From Sphingopyxis sp. 2PD (GTDB lineage: Bacteria; Pseudomonadota; Alphaproteobacteria; Sphingomonadales; Sphingomonadaceae): a DNA stretch of 64,000 bases. Both the position numbers and the translations under genes were made by a program. Positions 1 through 7,588 of this stretch are shown one piece after another (the first letter of the stretch is position 1; each line of letters opens with the position of its first letter). A model generated the notes under the pieces. The model was given only the letters and a program-made list of their open reading frames with translations. It searched no databases and was not told the origin of the DNA. The stretch is from positions 62,001-126,000 of the forward strand of contig NZ_SCMU01000001.1 of the NCBI RefSeq assembly GCF_005503695.1, in the 5' to 3' direction.

Positions 1-45
1 GAAGCATTTACCGAACGCTGAGCGTGCTGGAGGCGGTCAAGAATA

Positions 46-78
46 GGGGCGCTGCGGCCATTGCCGCAGCGCCCCTTT
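46..78 (+). terminator. Rho-independent terminator of an upstream gene
   Basis: A perfect 13-bp stem (46-58 with 63-75, GGGGCGCTGCGGC and its complement) with a 4-base loop is followed by TTT. It probably ends a plus-strand gene lying left of the window. Bases 1-45 are open in some frames but too short to identify. The same hairpin also sits just beyond the stop of the minus-strand LuxR gene, so it may act in both directions. Confidence 0.65.
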
Positions 79-104
79 GCATGTCGGCGCGGTGGCGGGC
101 CGCG

Positions 105-845
105 TCAGGCAGCGCGTCCGGCCAACGGCGGCGGCCTAATCGGAGCGCGAACGGGCCTTACCTCGCGGAGATTTAGCTGTACCGGCTCCCCCAGGCCATT
201 CTTGACCCCCCAGGTTGCCGCTTGGGTGCGGTTCTCCACCCCCAACTTGCGCAGGATCGCCTTGACGTGAACCTTGACGGTGGCTTCGCAGATGCCGAAT
301 TGCCGGGCGATCACCTTGTTGGCCATCCCGGCCATGATGCTTTCAAGGATTTCGATCTCGCGGTCGGACAGCCCCACCGATGCCGCGCTGCTTTTCCAGT
401 CGCCGCCAAGCGCGGCGGGCACCCAGCTGGTCAGATTGTTCACCAGCTGCGACGGAAAGACCTTTTCGCCCAGAGCCACCAGCTTGATCGATTCGACCAG
501 CGGTGCGCACAGAATTTCCTTGATGATCACGGCATCGACGCCAATCTGAAACGCTTCGACCACATCTTCAAAGTCATAATGGTCGAACAGCAACGCCAAG
601 CGCGCATGATCTTTTTTCACGACGAGCCGACGACAGGCATCAAGGCCATATCCGGTATCGCCGCCATCGACGACGATGACGTGGCAATCGACGTCGTCCG
701 CAATCCGTCCCTGCGGGTCGAACAACGCCGAAGCATCGGACACCGATGCCTGTATTTGAAAGCTTTCGCCGGAAAGGATGTTGCGTAACCCTTCCCTCGC
801 GATTTCATATTTCGCTAGAAGCGAAATCTTGATCAACTGCGACAT
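105..845 (-). CDS. LuxR/NarL-type regulator with degenerate receiver domain
   Basis: The 246-residue protein has a CheY-like N-terminal half (about 1-125) and a C-terminal LuxR/GerE helix-turn-helix (about 157-215, LSDREIEILESIMAGMANK and TVKVHVKAILRKLG). The receiver keeps the VVDGG strand with its candidate phospho-acceptor Asp and a Lys in IIKEI. It lacks the usual N-terminal acidic pair: the segment reads ISLLAKYEIAREGL where a response regulator has DDH. It may therefore respond without canonical phosphorylation. I chose the ATG at 845 because GGGGAGGCGGAA precedes it; an upstream in-frame ATG at 872 has no such site. No histidine kinase is adjacent. Target genes cannot be told from the sequence; cell-surface or exopolysaccharide genes are common targets of similar proteins. 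Confidence 0.85.
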   Translation of the reverse strand: MSQLIKISLLAKYEIAREGLRNILSGESFQIQASVSDASALFDPQGRIADDVDCHVIVVDGGDTGYGLDACRRLVVKKDHARLALLFDHYDFEDVVEAFQIGVDAVIIKEILCAPLVESIKLVALGEKVFPSQLVNNLTSWVPAALGGDWKSSAASVGLSDREIEILESIMAGMANKVIARQFGICEATVKVHVKAILRKLGVENRTQAATWGVKNGLGEPVQLNLREVRPVRAPIRPPPLAGRAA

Positions 846-1388
846 TTCCGCCTCCCCTGAACTCTCAGTCAAGGCGACCCAACTTGTCTGGACTTCGGTC
901 TAAACCCCAAATTCCCTTTGATCTTCATCGCGGCGGACCCCTCCCCACGTTGAATATGTTAACCTTTTAGTTTGGTTATCCAATAACTACCCTAAAGGTT
1001 ATACAACTAAATGACAGAATCTACGAGGATTTTGATACATACCCACAAAGAGGTATGGGCGATTCCGGCGGCGCCAGCGGGAGATCGCCCCTCGTCGACG
1101 ACCGAGCGTGCTTAATCGCATCAAATGCAGCACTTTAAGTGTGCATCCCGGAATCGCAGATTTGCTAGCCTTTCGGGTGATGCCTGCTGCCCGGCCCGGC
1201 CAAAATTTGGCCGCAACCCCTAACAATTCTGGTTAATCGACGATCGTCAATCGAGAAAGAATCCGATTCGAATGTATCGCCCGCCGCGAGTCGTTGCCGA
1301 TTCGATGCCGCCAATCTGGCGGCATTTTAGCTCTGTCACAGAAGCTTTTGAAATCCGGTGATTTGCCGCCGATTGCGCCGTCAGGCGA
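846..1388. other. 543-base intergenic region with AT-rich control sequence
   Basis: The part next to the LuxR gene (about 900-1040) is much more AT-rich than its surroundings and carries an inverted repeat (see 960-1001), so it probably holds the LuxR promoter. The part from about 1040 to 1388 follows the stop of the protease gene. I see no convincing coding frame, RNA gene or terminator there. Confidence 0.5.
960..1001. promoter_or_regulatory. Inverted repeat upstream of the LuxR gene
   Basis: The arms TAACCTTT (960-967) and AAAGGTTA (994-1001) are perfect 8-bp complements. A nested GTTAT/ATAAC pair (975-979 and 983-987) lies between them. The element is about 115 bases upstream of the LuxR start. 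It may be an operator, possibly for autoregulation; binding is an inference. Confidence 0.4.
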
Positions 1389-2555
1389 TCATTTGGTTCC
1401 GCGAGATGCCAGGCGCCCGAACAATCGGGGCAGCGCATTGCCGATCGAAACATGCGCCAAAGCGAGCTTGACGCTGGGAGCATGCAGCAACGCCGTCTTG
1501 AAAGACGGACGCCCATTCGCGGCGCGGGCAGCGCTGGCGAAAGCCGTCGCCGACACCTTTGGCGCCGCCACTGCGGCCATCACAACGGGCGCGGCGGCGT
1601 CGCGATAGCCGTGGATCCAGCGGCGGTCGCCGCTGAACGACATGATCGGGCGCACCGCATTGGCCTGGCGCCCGTCGTAGATGCGGTCGGTCATATTATC
1701 GAGGACGACCCAGCCCGCCTGCGACCGCACCATCAGAAACGCATGGTCGGCGTTGATCGCGAGGTCGCGCAGCAGCACAAGTTTCATGCGGTCACCGTCG
1801 ATACCCGCCGCGCGCAGCATGTGCATTTTCAGGATCGCATAATCTTCGCAATCGCCGCTGCCCCGCGCGACCGTTTCATCGGCGGTCGCCCAAAAGTCGC
1901 GCTGCCGGTAATTGCGCTCGTCGTCGGCATAGGCGATCTGGCGATTGACCCACAGGTTGATCCGTTCGAGCGTCGTCGCCTCGCCCAGCCCCGGCGTCAC
2001 CGCAGCGCGATCGAGCTGCGCCTGCATCAGCCGCACGGCGGGCGCGCGGCGGACGCGCGCCCAGCGATCGTCAAAGCGCGTCGTATCGACGGGAATGGCG
2101 AGCGTCCCAAGCTCGCTGTCGGGGTCCGGAGCAGCCGTCGCCAGCACCGCAACGGGCGCGGTGCAATCGACCCGCACCGACACGGCCGCCGGGCGATCGG
2201 CATTGAACAGGCGGTCGGCGCCCCGCGAAATCGCGTGGACGACCATCGGATTGGTGCGCGCTGGAGCGGCGTCGACCGTCGGCGCCGGTTGTTCCTGGCT
2301 CATCCGGATCCGGTCGAGCGCGCTTGGCGCCTCCGGTTGGAACGGGGCGACGGCGGCGAAGGTCGACGTCGTCGATGGCGGGGCGACAGCGGCTTGGCAG
2401 CTATCACCGATCGCAAATGACTTGGCATTGGCCATCTTCATCGCGGTCGCGTCGGTCGCCGCATGCGCCGTCGCGGGCGCCATTGCGGCAAGCGAGAGCG
2501 CTGCAACGCTGGCGATGGTTGAAGGATGGAGCCGCGCGAACATAGCGCGAGGCAT
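1389..2555 (-). CDS. Exported transglutaminase-like cysteine peptidase (BTLCP family)
   Basis: The 388-residue protein starts with a signal peptide (hydrophobic 14-33, likely cut after THA). A variable Ala/Pro-rich linker follows, then a C-terminal bacterial transglutaminase-like domain. The catalytic triad is visible: Cys236 in GSGDCEDYA, His271 in ADHAFLMV and Asp286 in WVVLDNM. Members of this periplasmic family (LapG and relatives) cleave surface adhesins in some bacteria. No LapD- or LapA-like partner is nearby here, so the substrate is unknown. The ribosome binding site is weak, and an ATG four codons in (MFARLHP) is an alternative start. The gene stands alone between LuxR and the M19 dipeptidase, all on the same strand but widely spaced. 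Confidence 0.87.
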   Translation of the reverse strand: MPRAMFARLHPSTIASVAALSLAAMAPATAHAATDATAMKMANAKSFAIGDSCQAAVAPPSTTSTFAAVAPFQPEAPSALDRIRMSQEQPAPTVDAAPARTNPMVVHAISRGADRLFNADRPAAVSVRVDCTAPVAVLATAAPDPDSELGTLAIPVDTTRFDDRWARVRRAPAVRLMQAQLDRAAVTPGLGEATTLERINLWVNRQIAYADDERNYRQRDFWATADETVARGSGDCEDYAILKMHMLRAAGIDGDRMKLVLLRDLAINADHAFLMVRSQAGWVVLDNMTDRIYDGRQANAVRPIMSFSGDRRWIHGYRDAAAPVVMAAVAAPKVSATAFASAARAANGRPSFKTALLHAPSVKLALAHVSIGNALPRLFGRLASRGTK

Positions 2556-2642
2556 GCCGAAGCGACGTGAGAATATGCTTCAGCAACATGGTTAACGACG
2601 CGTTTAGGAAAGAGCCGCCGCTATGCCGCTACGCTCGATCGA

Positions 2643-3824
2643 TCAGCGGGCCTGCTGCGCGGCCAGCACGCGCAACACATTGCCGCTCCACATTTTTTCG
2701 ATGTCCGCGTCCGAATAACCCGCGGCCTTCAGCCGCTCGGTGACCTTGGGTAGCGCCGAAATATCCTCGATCCCCTTCAGCCCGCCGCCGCCGTCCCAGT
2801 CGGCGCCGAAGCAGATATGATCGACCCCGCCGACCTCGATCGCGCGCAACACCATCGCCATATATTGCTCGAAATCCGCGGCCCACAGTGGCTCGGTCTT
2901 GTCGAGTTCGCGCCATTTGCGGTTGAGCTCGGCCTGCTCGGCGGGCGACAGGCTGCCGATGCGTTCATATTGCCCGAACAATTCGCCGCGCGCCGGGGTC
3001 ATGTTCATGTCCGACATGAAAATCGTCGAAATGCACATCGCGCCGCCCTTTGCGGCCAATGCTTTCAGACGCCCCTCGTCCAGATTGCGTGGATGATCGT
3101 TGGTCGAGCGCAGGCTCGAATGCGACAGGATGATCGGATATTTCGACAGCACCAGCAACTGGTCGAACGCCGCGTCCGACGCATGGCTCGCGTCGATGAT
3201 AATACCAAGCCGGTTCATCTCTGCCACCCACTGCCTGCCCAGCGGGCTGAGCCCCTTCCAGCGCGCCTCGCCCGTCGCGCTGTCGGCGAACTGGTTGGTC
3301 CTGGAATGCACTGGCCCCGCCATGCGGACGCCCTTTTGGTGGAACTCGGCGAGCAGCGCGAGGTCTTCGCCCAGCGGATAGCTGTTCTCCATCGCCTTAT
3401 AGGCGATCAGCTTGCCCGCCTTGTTCAGCGTTCGCGCGTCGTCAGCCGTGCGCGCCGGACCGATGGCGTCGCTATGCTTGGCGATGGTGGCGTCGATCAG
3501 ATCCGAACGCGCCCGCGCAAAAGCCAGCGCATCGGCATAGCCCTTCGCATCGAGCGCGCCCTGTTCGGTGTAGATAACGAAAAAGCCGCCATCGAGGTTG
3601 CCGTCCTTCATCCGCGGGATGTCGAGCTGGACCATATCCTCGGTCAGACCGTGGCGGTCGGCAAAGCTCCACCCTTGCCGCTCGAAATGCAGCGGGGTGT
3701 CGAGGTGGGTGTCGAGGACCAGCATCCGGCTGTGCAGCGGCGCTTCGGGCGCCTTCACCGCTTCCTCACCGGTCGAGCAGGCGGATAGCGCGGTGGCGGC
3801 AAGCAGGATCGCGAGATGCTTCAC
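2643..3824 (-). CDS. Membrane dipeptidase, M19 family, lipoprotein
   Basis: The 393-residue protein has a lipoprotein signal (LSACS, lipid-carrying Cys16), placing it on the outside of the inner membrane or in the outer membrane. The renal-dipeptidase fold is complete: DTHLDTP gives His40 and Asp42, followed by a Glu in AMENSYPLG, His in DASHAS, His in LSHSSLRS and Asp in FGADWDGG. M19 enzymes hydrolyse dipeptides and often accept a C-terminal D-residue. It is the last gene of the minus-strand operon that runs down from 10922. Its ATG overlaps the stop of the serine hydrolase gene by four bases (ATGA), so translation is probably coupled. It likely releases free amino acids from peptides trimmed by the neighbouring peptidases. 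Confidence 0.93.
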   Translation of the reverse strand: MKHLAILLAATALSACSTGEEAVKAPEAPLHSRMLVLDTHLDTPLHFERQGWSFADRHGLTEDMVQLDIPRMKDGNLDGGFFVIYTEQGALDAKGYADALAFARARSDLIDATIAKHSDAIGPARTADDARTLNKAGKLIAYKAMENSYPLGEDLALLAEFHQKGVRMAGPVHSRTNQFADSATGEARWKGLSPLGRQWVAEMNRLGIIIDASHASDAAFDQLLVLSKYPIILSHSSLRSTNDHPRNLDEGRLKALAAKGGAMCISTIFMSDMNMTPARGELFGQYERIGSLSPAEQAELNRKWRELDKTEPLWAADFEQYMAMVLRAIEVGGVDHICFGADWDGGGGLKGIEDISALPKVTERLKAAGYSDADIEKMWSGNVLRVLAAQQAR

Positions 3825-5398
3825 TTCTTGTCCTCCACCGGTTTCAGGTCGAGATCATGATAATCCCAGCTGAAGTCGGCAATCTTGCTCACCGCCTTCA
3901 TCGTCACCCCGGTGATCCTGCCGTCGGCATCGAGCACGAAGGTGACATAAGCAGGCTCGATCGCCGGGTCGTCGAAATCGGTGACGAAGCTGTCATATTG
4001 CCAATGTTTCAGCCGCCCCGCCATCCGCGGCGTCGAAGTAAAGTCGATCGTCAGGCCATTTGCCGTGGATCCGACGACGACATCGCCATACCACGGATCG
4101 CGGTACCGCCCGGCATAGCCCGCCAGCGAAAGCGAGGGACCGCTCTTCGCTGGCGAGGCTTGCGTCTGCTTCAGATATTCGACCCCGCCCGCGAGCCGCG
4201 ATTGGTACCAATCCTCCCATTTGTCGATCCAGCCATAGTCGGGTTGGTCGAGATAATGGTCGAGCAGGTCGAAATAGAGGCCGAGGAGCATCCCGCTGTC
4301 CTCGCTGTTCATCATGATCGCAAAGCCGACATTCTTGTCGGGGATCATCACGACGCGGGTGATCGACCCGAACACCCCGCCGCTGTGCTGGATGATACGG
4401 TGGCCGCGATAATCCTGCACTTGCCAGCCCAAGGCATAGGCTTGCTGGTTCGGCTGCGCCGGTTTCAGGCTGTCGGGCAGCGGGGTGATCGGCATCGGGG
4501 TGACCGGTGCCCACATCTCTTTGGCCTGCGCTTCGCTGAACAGCCGCTTGCCATTGGGTAACGCGCCATAAGCGAGCTGGATCTTGAGCCACGCGGCCAT
4601 GTCATCGGCGCTGAGCGCCAGTCCGCCAGCGGGCGCGCCGTTGCGGCCGAGTTCGTCGCGTTCGTTCAGCGCCTGCTGCGGGCCAAGACCGCGCAGCGGC
4701 CCCGACAGCCGGGCGTGCGGCCATGACCGGTTGGCGATGCGGAAACGATCCTCGCTGTCGGTCGTCCCGTCGCGCATCCCGCCGGGGCGCAGCAGGCGGT
4801 CGCGCATGAACCTTTCCCAAGTCTGGCCGGTTACTTCCTCGATCAGTTGGCCCGCCACCGCATAGAGGATATTGTCATAGGCATAAGCCGAACGGAAACT
4901 GGTCTTGGGCTTCAAATAAGCGACGCGCTCGACCGTCTGTTTGCGGGTCAGGTTGGTGCGCGGCACGAACATCAAATCGCCCTGCCCCAGCCCCAGCCCG
5001 CTGCGGTGAACCAGCAGGTCGCGGATCGTGATCTCGCGTGTGACCCACGCGTCGTACATGCGGAACCACGGCATATGTTTGATGACCGGATCGTCCCAGG
5101 CAATCTTGCCTTCATCGACCAGGATCGCGAGCGCCGCCGCGGTCATTGCCTTGCCGGTCGAGCCCGTCTGGAACAGCGTTTGTTTGTCGACCGGCGCGCG
5201 TTCTCCGAGCTTGCGGACGCCCCAACCGCGCGACAGCGTCGTCTTGCCATCCTCGACGATCGCAATCGATACGCCGGGGGCGCCGATTTTCTGGCGTAAG
5301 GTTTCGACCGTTTCCACGATGTCCTTGGGCGGTTCGGCCCAGGCGGGCGCCGCGACCGACAGCATCAACGACAGGGCAAGCAGGCGGTCGGTTTTCAT
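3821..5398 (-). CDS. Class C beta-lactamase-fold serine hydrolase, exported
   Basis: The 525-residue protein has a signal peptide (LSLMLSVAAPAWA, cut near residue 21) and a serine beta-lactamase/D-aminopeptidase domain. The S-x-x-K motif is Ser80-Lys83 (TGSTGK), a Y-x-N motif appears as YDN, and HSGG replaces the KTG box. About 120 C-terminal residues form a beta-rich extension seen in D-aminopeptidase and esterase relatives. The start at 5398 overlaps the stop of the transporter gene by four bases. The open frame extends upstream, but that part is the shadow of the transporter. The context of dipeptidases, a D-Glu acetyltransferase and an epimerase suggests a D-stereospecific peptidase rather than a drug-resistance enzyme, which is an inference. 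Confidence 0.9.
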   Translation of the reverse strand: MKTDRLLALSLMLSVAAPAWAEPPKDIVETVETLRQKIGAPGVSIAIVEDGKTTLSRGWGVRKLGERAPVDKQTLFQTGSTGKAMTAAALAILVDEGKIAWDDPVIKHMPWFRMYDAWVTREITIRDLLVHRSGLGLGQGDLMFVPRTNLTRKQTVERVAYLKPKTSFRSAYAYDNILYAVAGQLIEEVTGQTWERFMRDRLLRPGGMRDGTTDSEDRFRIANRSWPHARLSGPLRGLGPQQALNERDELGRNGAPAGGLALSADDMAAWLKIQLAYGALPNGKRLFSEAQAKEMWAPVTPMPITPLPDSLKPAQPNQQAYALGWQVQDYRGHRIIQHSGGVFGSITRVVMIPDKNVGFAIMMNSEDSGMLLGLYFDLLDHYLDQPDYGWIDKWEDWYQSRLAGGVEYLKQTQASPAKSGPSLSLAGYAGRYRDPWYGDVVVGSTANGLTIDFTSTPRMAGRLKHWQYDSFVTDFDDPAIEPAYVTFVLDADGRITGVTMKAVSKIADFSWDYHDLDLKPVEDKK

Positions 5399-6531
5399 GG
5401 CAGGGTCTCCATTCGGACGGGAGCGGGGCGCCAGAGGCGCCAGACGCCGATGGTCAGCAGCGGCGCGACAAACACAATCAGGAACAGCCAGGCGAGGAAG
5501 CGGTAGCCGCTGGCGATCAGGTCGACGAGGCCGATGCGCGCCGCGACGAACATGCAGCCGACCAATATGACGCCGCCGATTGCAGCGCGCGCGCCGGTGC
5601 CGAGCGGCGGGCGGCCGCGCGTCTCGACCACCCCGGAAACGCGCTCGTTGATCGCATGGATCGCGCCGACCCCGCTTTCGAGCAACGCGGCAAAGATCAT
5701 CAACTGGAACAGGATATGGAACCCCGGCACCGCCATCTGGCGCAGCAGGAAATCGGACGGCAAGGTCTCGGCGCCGATCGCCGGGTAGAATGCCATCATC
5801 GCGACGAAGAACAGGGTTGCAGGCAGCATGGTCAGCGGCCCGGCGATGATCCCCGCGACCAGCGCATCGCGCTGGCTGGTGAGGTGGCGCAGCACCGGCA
5901 GGATGATCACCGCGCCGACGATATTGTAACTGGCGTAGGTCAGCCCGCCCGCGACCCAATTGCCCGACGGCGGCGGCGCATTAGCGAACCCTTCTGCGAT
6001 CAATCCGCCGAAGCTGGTCAGTGCGAAGATCAGGAACAGCGCATAAACGGCATAGATCAGCATCGAGGCATATTTGAACAGTGTCTCGACAGTGTCGGTC
6101 CCGAACGCCGTGAAAGCAACGATGCTGACCGCCAGCACGATGGACCCGGCAAGTTCGGGCCAGCCAAAGGTCGCCGCGCCGATCGCGCCTGCCGCAGCGC
6201 CGAACACGGCGAGGATCAGGATCACGAAGATCAGATAGGCCAGCTCGAACGCAACCCAGCCCGGTCCCAGAAGCCGCTGAAAAAACGCTCGATAGTCATA
6301 GGCGCCCATTTTCCGGGCGAGCGCGAAAGTGACCGCGGCAACGGTGCTCCAGATCAGCGTCGCGAGCAGCATCGCCGACAGCCCGCCCCACGGCCCGGAC
6401 GGGACGAAATATTCAGCGAGTTCGCGCCCGGTGGCATAGCCGCCGCCGATAATCACCGCTTTCAGCGCCAGTCCGGGCAGCAGGAAGCGCTGGAACCAGC
6501 TCGCCCTGCCGCCCGTCGCGCCCACACTCAC
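5395..6531 (-). CDS. YkvI-like multi-pass membrane transporter
   Basis: The 378-residue protein has about ten hydrophobic segments and resembles the YkvI family of the amino acid/sodium symporter-like superfamily. The first helix contains LKAVIIGGGYATGRELAEYF, a glycine-rich broken helix typical of substrate-binding helices in this fold. No substrate has been firmly assigned to the family. Here it sits inside an operon of D-peptide-processing enzymes, four bases overlapped at both ends (with dgcN upstream and the serine hydrolase downstream). The best guess is inner-membrane uptake of a D-amino acid or dipeptide released in the periplasm. This role is inference from position only. Confidence 0.8.
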   Translation of the reverse strand: MSVGATGGRASWFQRFLLPGLALKAVIIGGGYATGRELAEYFVPSGPWGGLSAMLLATLIWSTVAAVTFALARKMGAYDYRAFFQRLLGPGWVAFELAYLIFVILILAVFGAAAGAIGAATFGWPELAGSIVLAVSIVAFTAFGTDTVETLFKYASMLIYAVYALFLIFALTSFGGLIAEGFANAPPPSGNWVAGGLTYASYNIVGAVIILPVLRHLTSQRDALVAGIIAGPLTMLPATLFFVAMMAFYPAIGAETLPSDFLLRQMAVPGFHILFQLMIFAALLESGVGAIHAINERVSGVVETRGRPPLGTGARAAIGGVILVGCMFVAARIGLVDLIASGYRFLAWLFLIVFVAPLLTIGVWRLWRPAPVRMETLP

Positions 6532-7568
6532 GCGAGAATATTTTCGACAAGCGCATCGAAGGAAGCGCCGCCACGGATCGGGTCGGTCACGGGCAGACCC
6601 AGCCGCTCGCGCTCCGCCGCCATCAGCGCTTCGGCAGCGTCGGCGTCATAACTCGATGTATTGAGGCTGACCCCGCCGCAGCGGATCGCCGGGTTGGTGC
6701 GGCTGCCGAGGCGGATTGTCAGATCGATGACCTCTTCGATCGAGGGCAGCGCAAAGCTTTCCATGCCCAGGATCACCTTGCGTGTCGGATCGTGACAGAC
6801 GACGAACACATCGGGCTGGCTGCCGTGGAGCAGGCCCAAGGACACCGCGGCATAGGCGGGGTTGAAGATCGACCCCTGCCCTTCGATCAAGTCCCAATGG
6901 TCGGCGGACGCATCGGGGCTCAGAATCTCCGCAGCGCCTGCCTCGAAATCGGACACCACCGCATCCATCGGCATACCGCCGCCCGCAATCATGATCCCCG
7001 TCTGGCCGGTCGCGCGAAAATCGGCGTCGATGCCGCGTTCGACAAAGGCGCGGTGCAGCGCCAGCGCGGTATATTTCTTGCCGAGCGCGCAGTCAGTGCC
7101 GACGGTGAGCAACCGCTTTCCGCTGCGCTTGCGACCATTGCCGATCGGGATCGACGGCGGCGGCGTGCGCACATCGATCAGCCGCTGGCCGGTGCGTTTC
7201 GCCGCCTCGGCCAGCGCGGGCAGGCTCGCCAGCCGGACGTGCAGCCCGCTGATGATATCGAGCCCCGCCTCCATCGCCTCGACCAGTACCGCGACCCAGC
7301 TGTCGCCGATCACCCCGCCCTGGTTGGCGACCCCGATCACCAGCGACCGCGCCCCCGCCGCCCGCGCCTCGGCGGGCGACATCGGCGGCAGGCCGGTGGT
7401 GACGGTGCAGCCGCCGATCGCCAGCTCGCCGACGCAGCGATCCGCGGCCCAGTCAGCCAGCCCGAAGGCGGTCTTGGCATAACCCGCCTCGGTCGTGTCG
7501 CCGAGGAACAGCAGATAGGGCTGCGGCAGGGTCAGGCTGCTCTCCAGCCTGCCGGTGGGCGCGTTCAT
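6528..7568 (-). CDS. dgcN: DUF1611 protein, DgcN-like D-glutamate N-acetyltransferase
   Basis: The 346-residue protein has the two DUF1611 domains: an N-terminal Rossmann-like part (about 15-140) and a C-terminal P-loop-like part with the signature GTDCALGKKYTALAL at 157-171. DgcN proteins of this family are reported to acetylate D-glutamate with acetyl-CoA; a DgcA racemase then makes N-acetyl-L-glutamate. A DgcA-like gene lies at 11011-12015. I chose the ATG at 7568 because GGAG lies nine bases upstream. A TTG at 7592 would overlap the receptor stop. The end overlaps the transporter start by four bases. It is presumably cytoplasmic, the only such enzyme in this operon, which fits processing of imported D-Glu. 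Confidence 0.8.
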   Translation of the reverse strand: MNAPTGRLESSLTLPQPYLLFLGDTTEAGYAKTAFGLADWAADRCVGELAIGGCTVTTGLPPMSPAEARAAGARSLVIGVANQGGVIGDSWVAVLVEAMEAGLDIISGLHVRLASLPALAEAAKRTGQRLIDVRTPPPSIPIGNGRKRSGKRLLTVGTDCALGKKYTALALHRAFVERGIDADFRATGQTGIMIAGGGMPMDAVVSDFEAGAAEILSPDASADHWDLIEGQGSIFNPAYAAVSLGLLHGSQPDVFVVCHDPTRKVILGMESFALPSIEEVIDLTIRLGSRTNPAIRCGGVSLNTSSYDADAAEALMAAERERLGLPVTDPIRGGASFDALVENILA

Positions 7569-7588
7569 CGTATCCAACTCCAGTCCGC

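Noticed and set aside
1-45. Possible end of a coding gene at the left edge
   Set aside because: Several frames end here (stops at 19-21 and 44-46), and the visible stretch is too short to assign.
5395-5959. N-terminal extension of the serine hydrolase frame upstream of 5398
   Set aside because: These codons are the shadow of the transporter gene; the ATG at 5398 gives a proper signal peptide and a four-base overlap.
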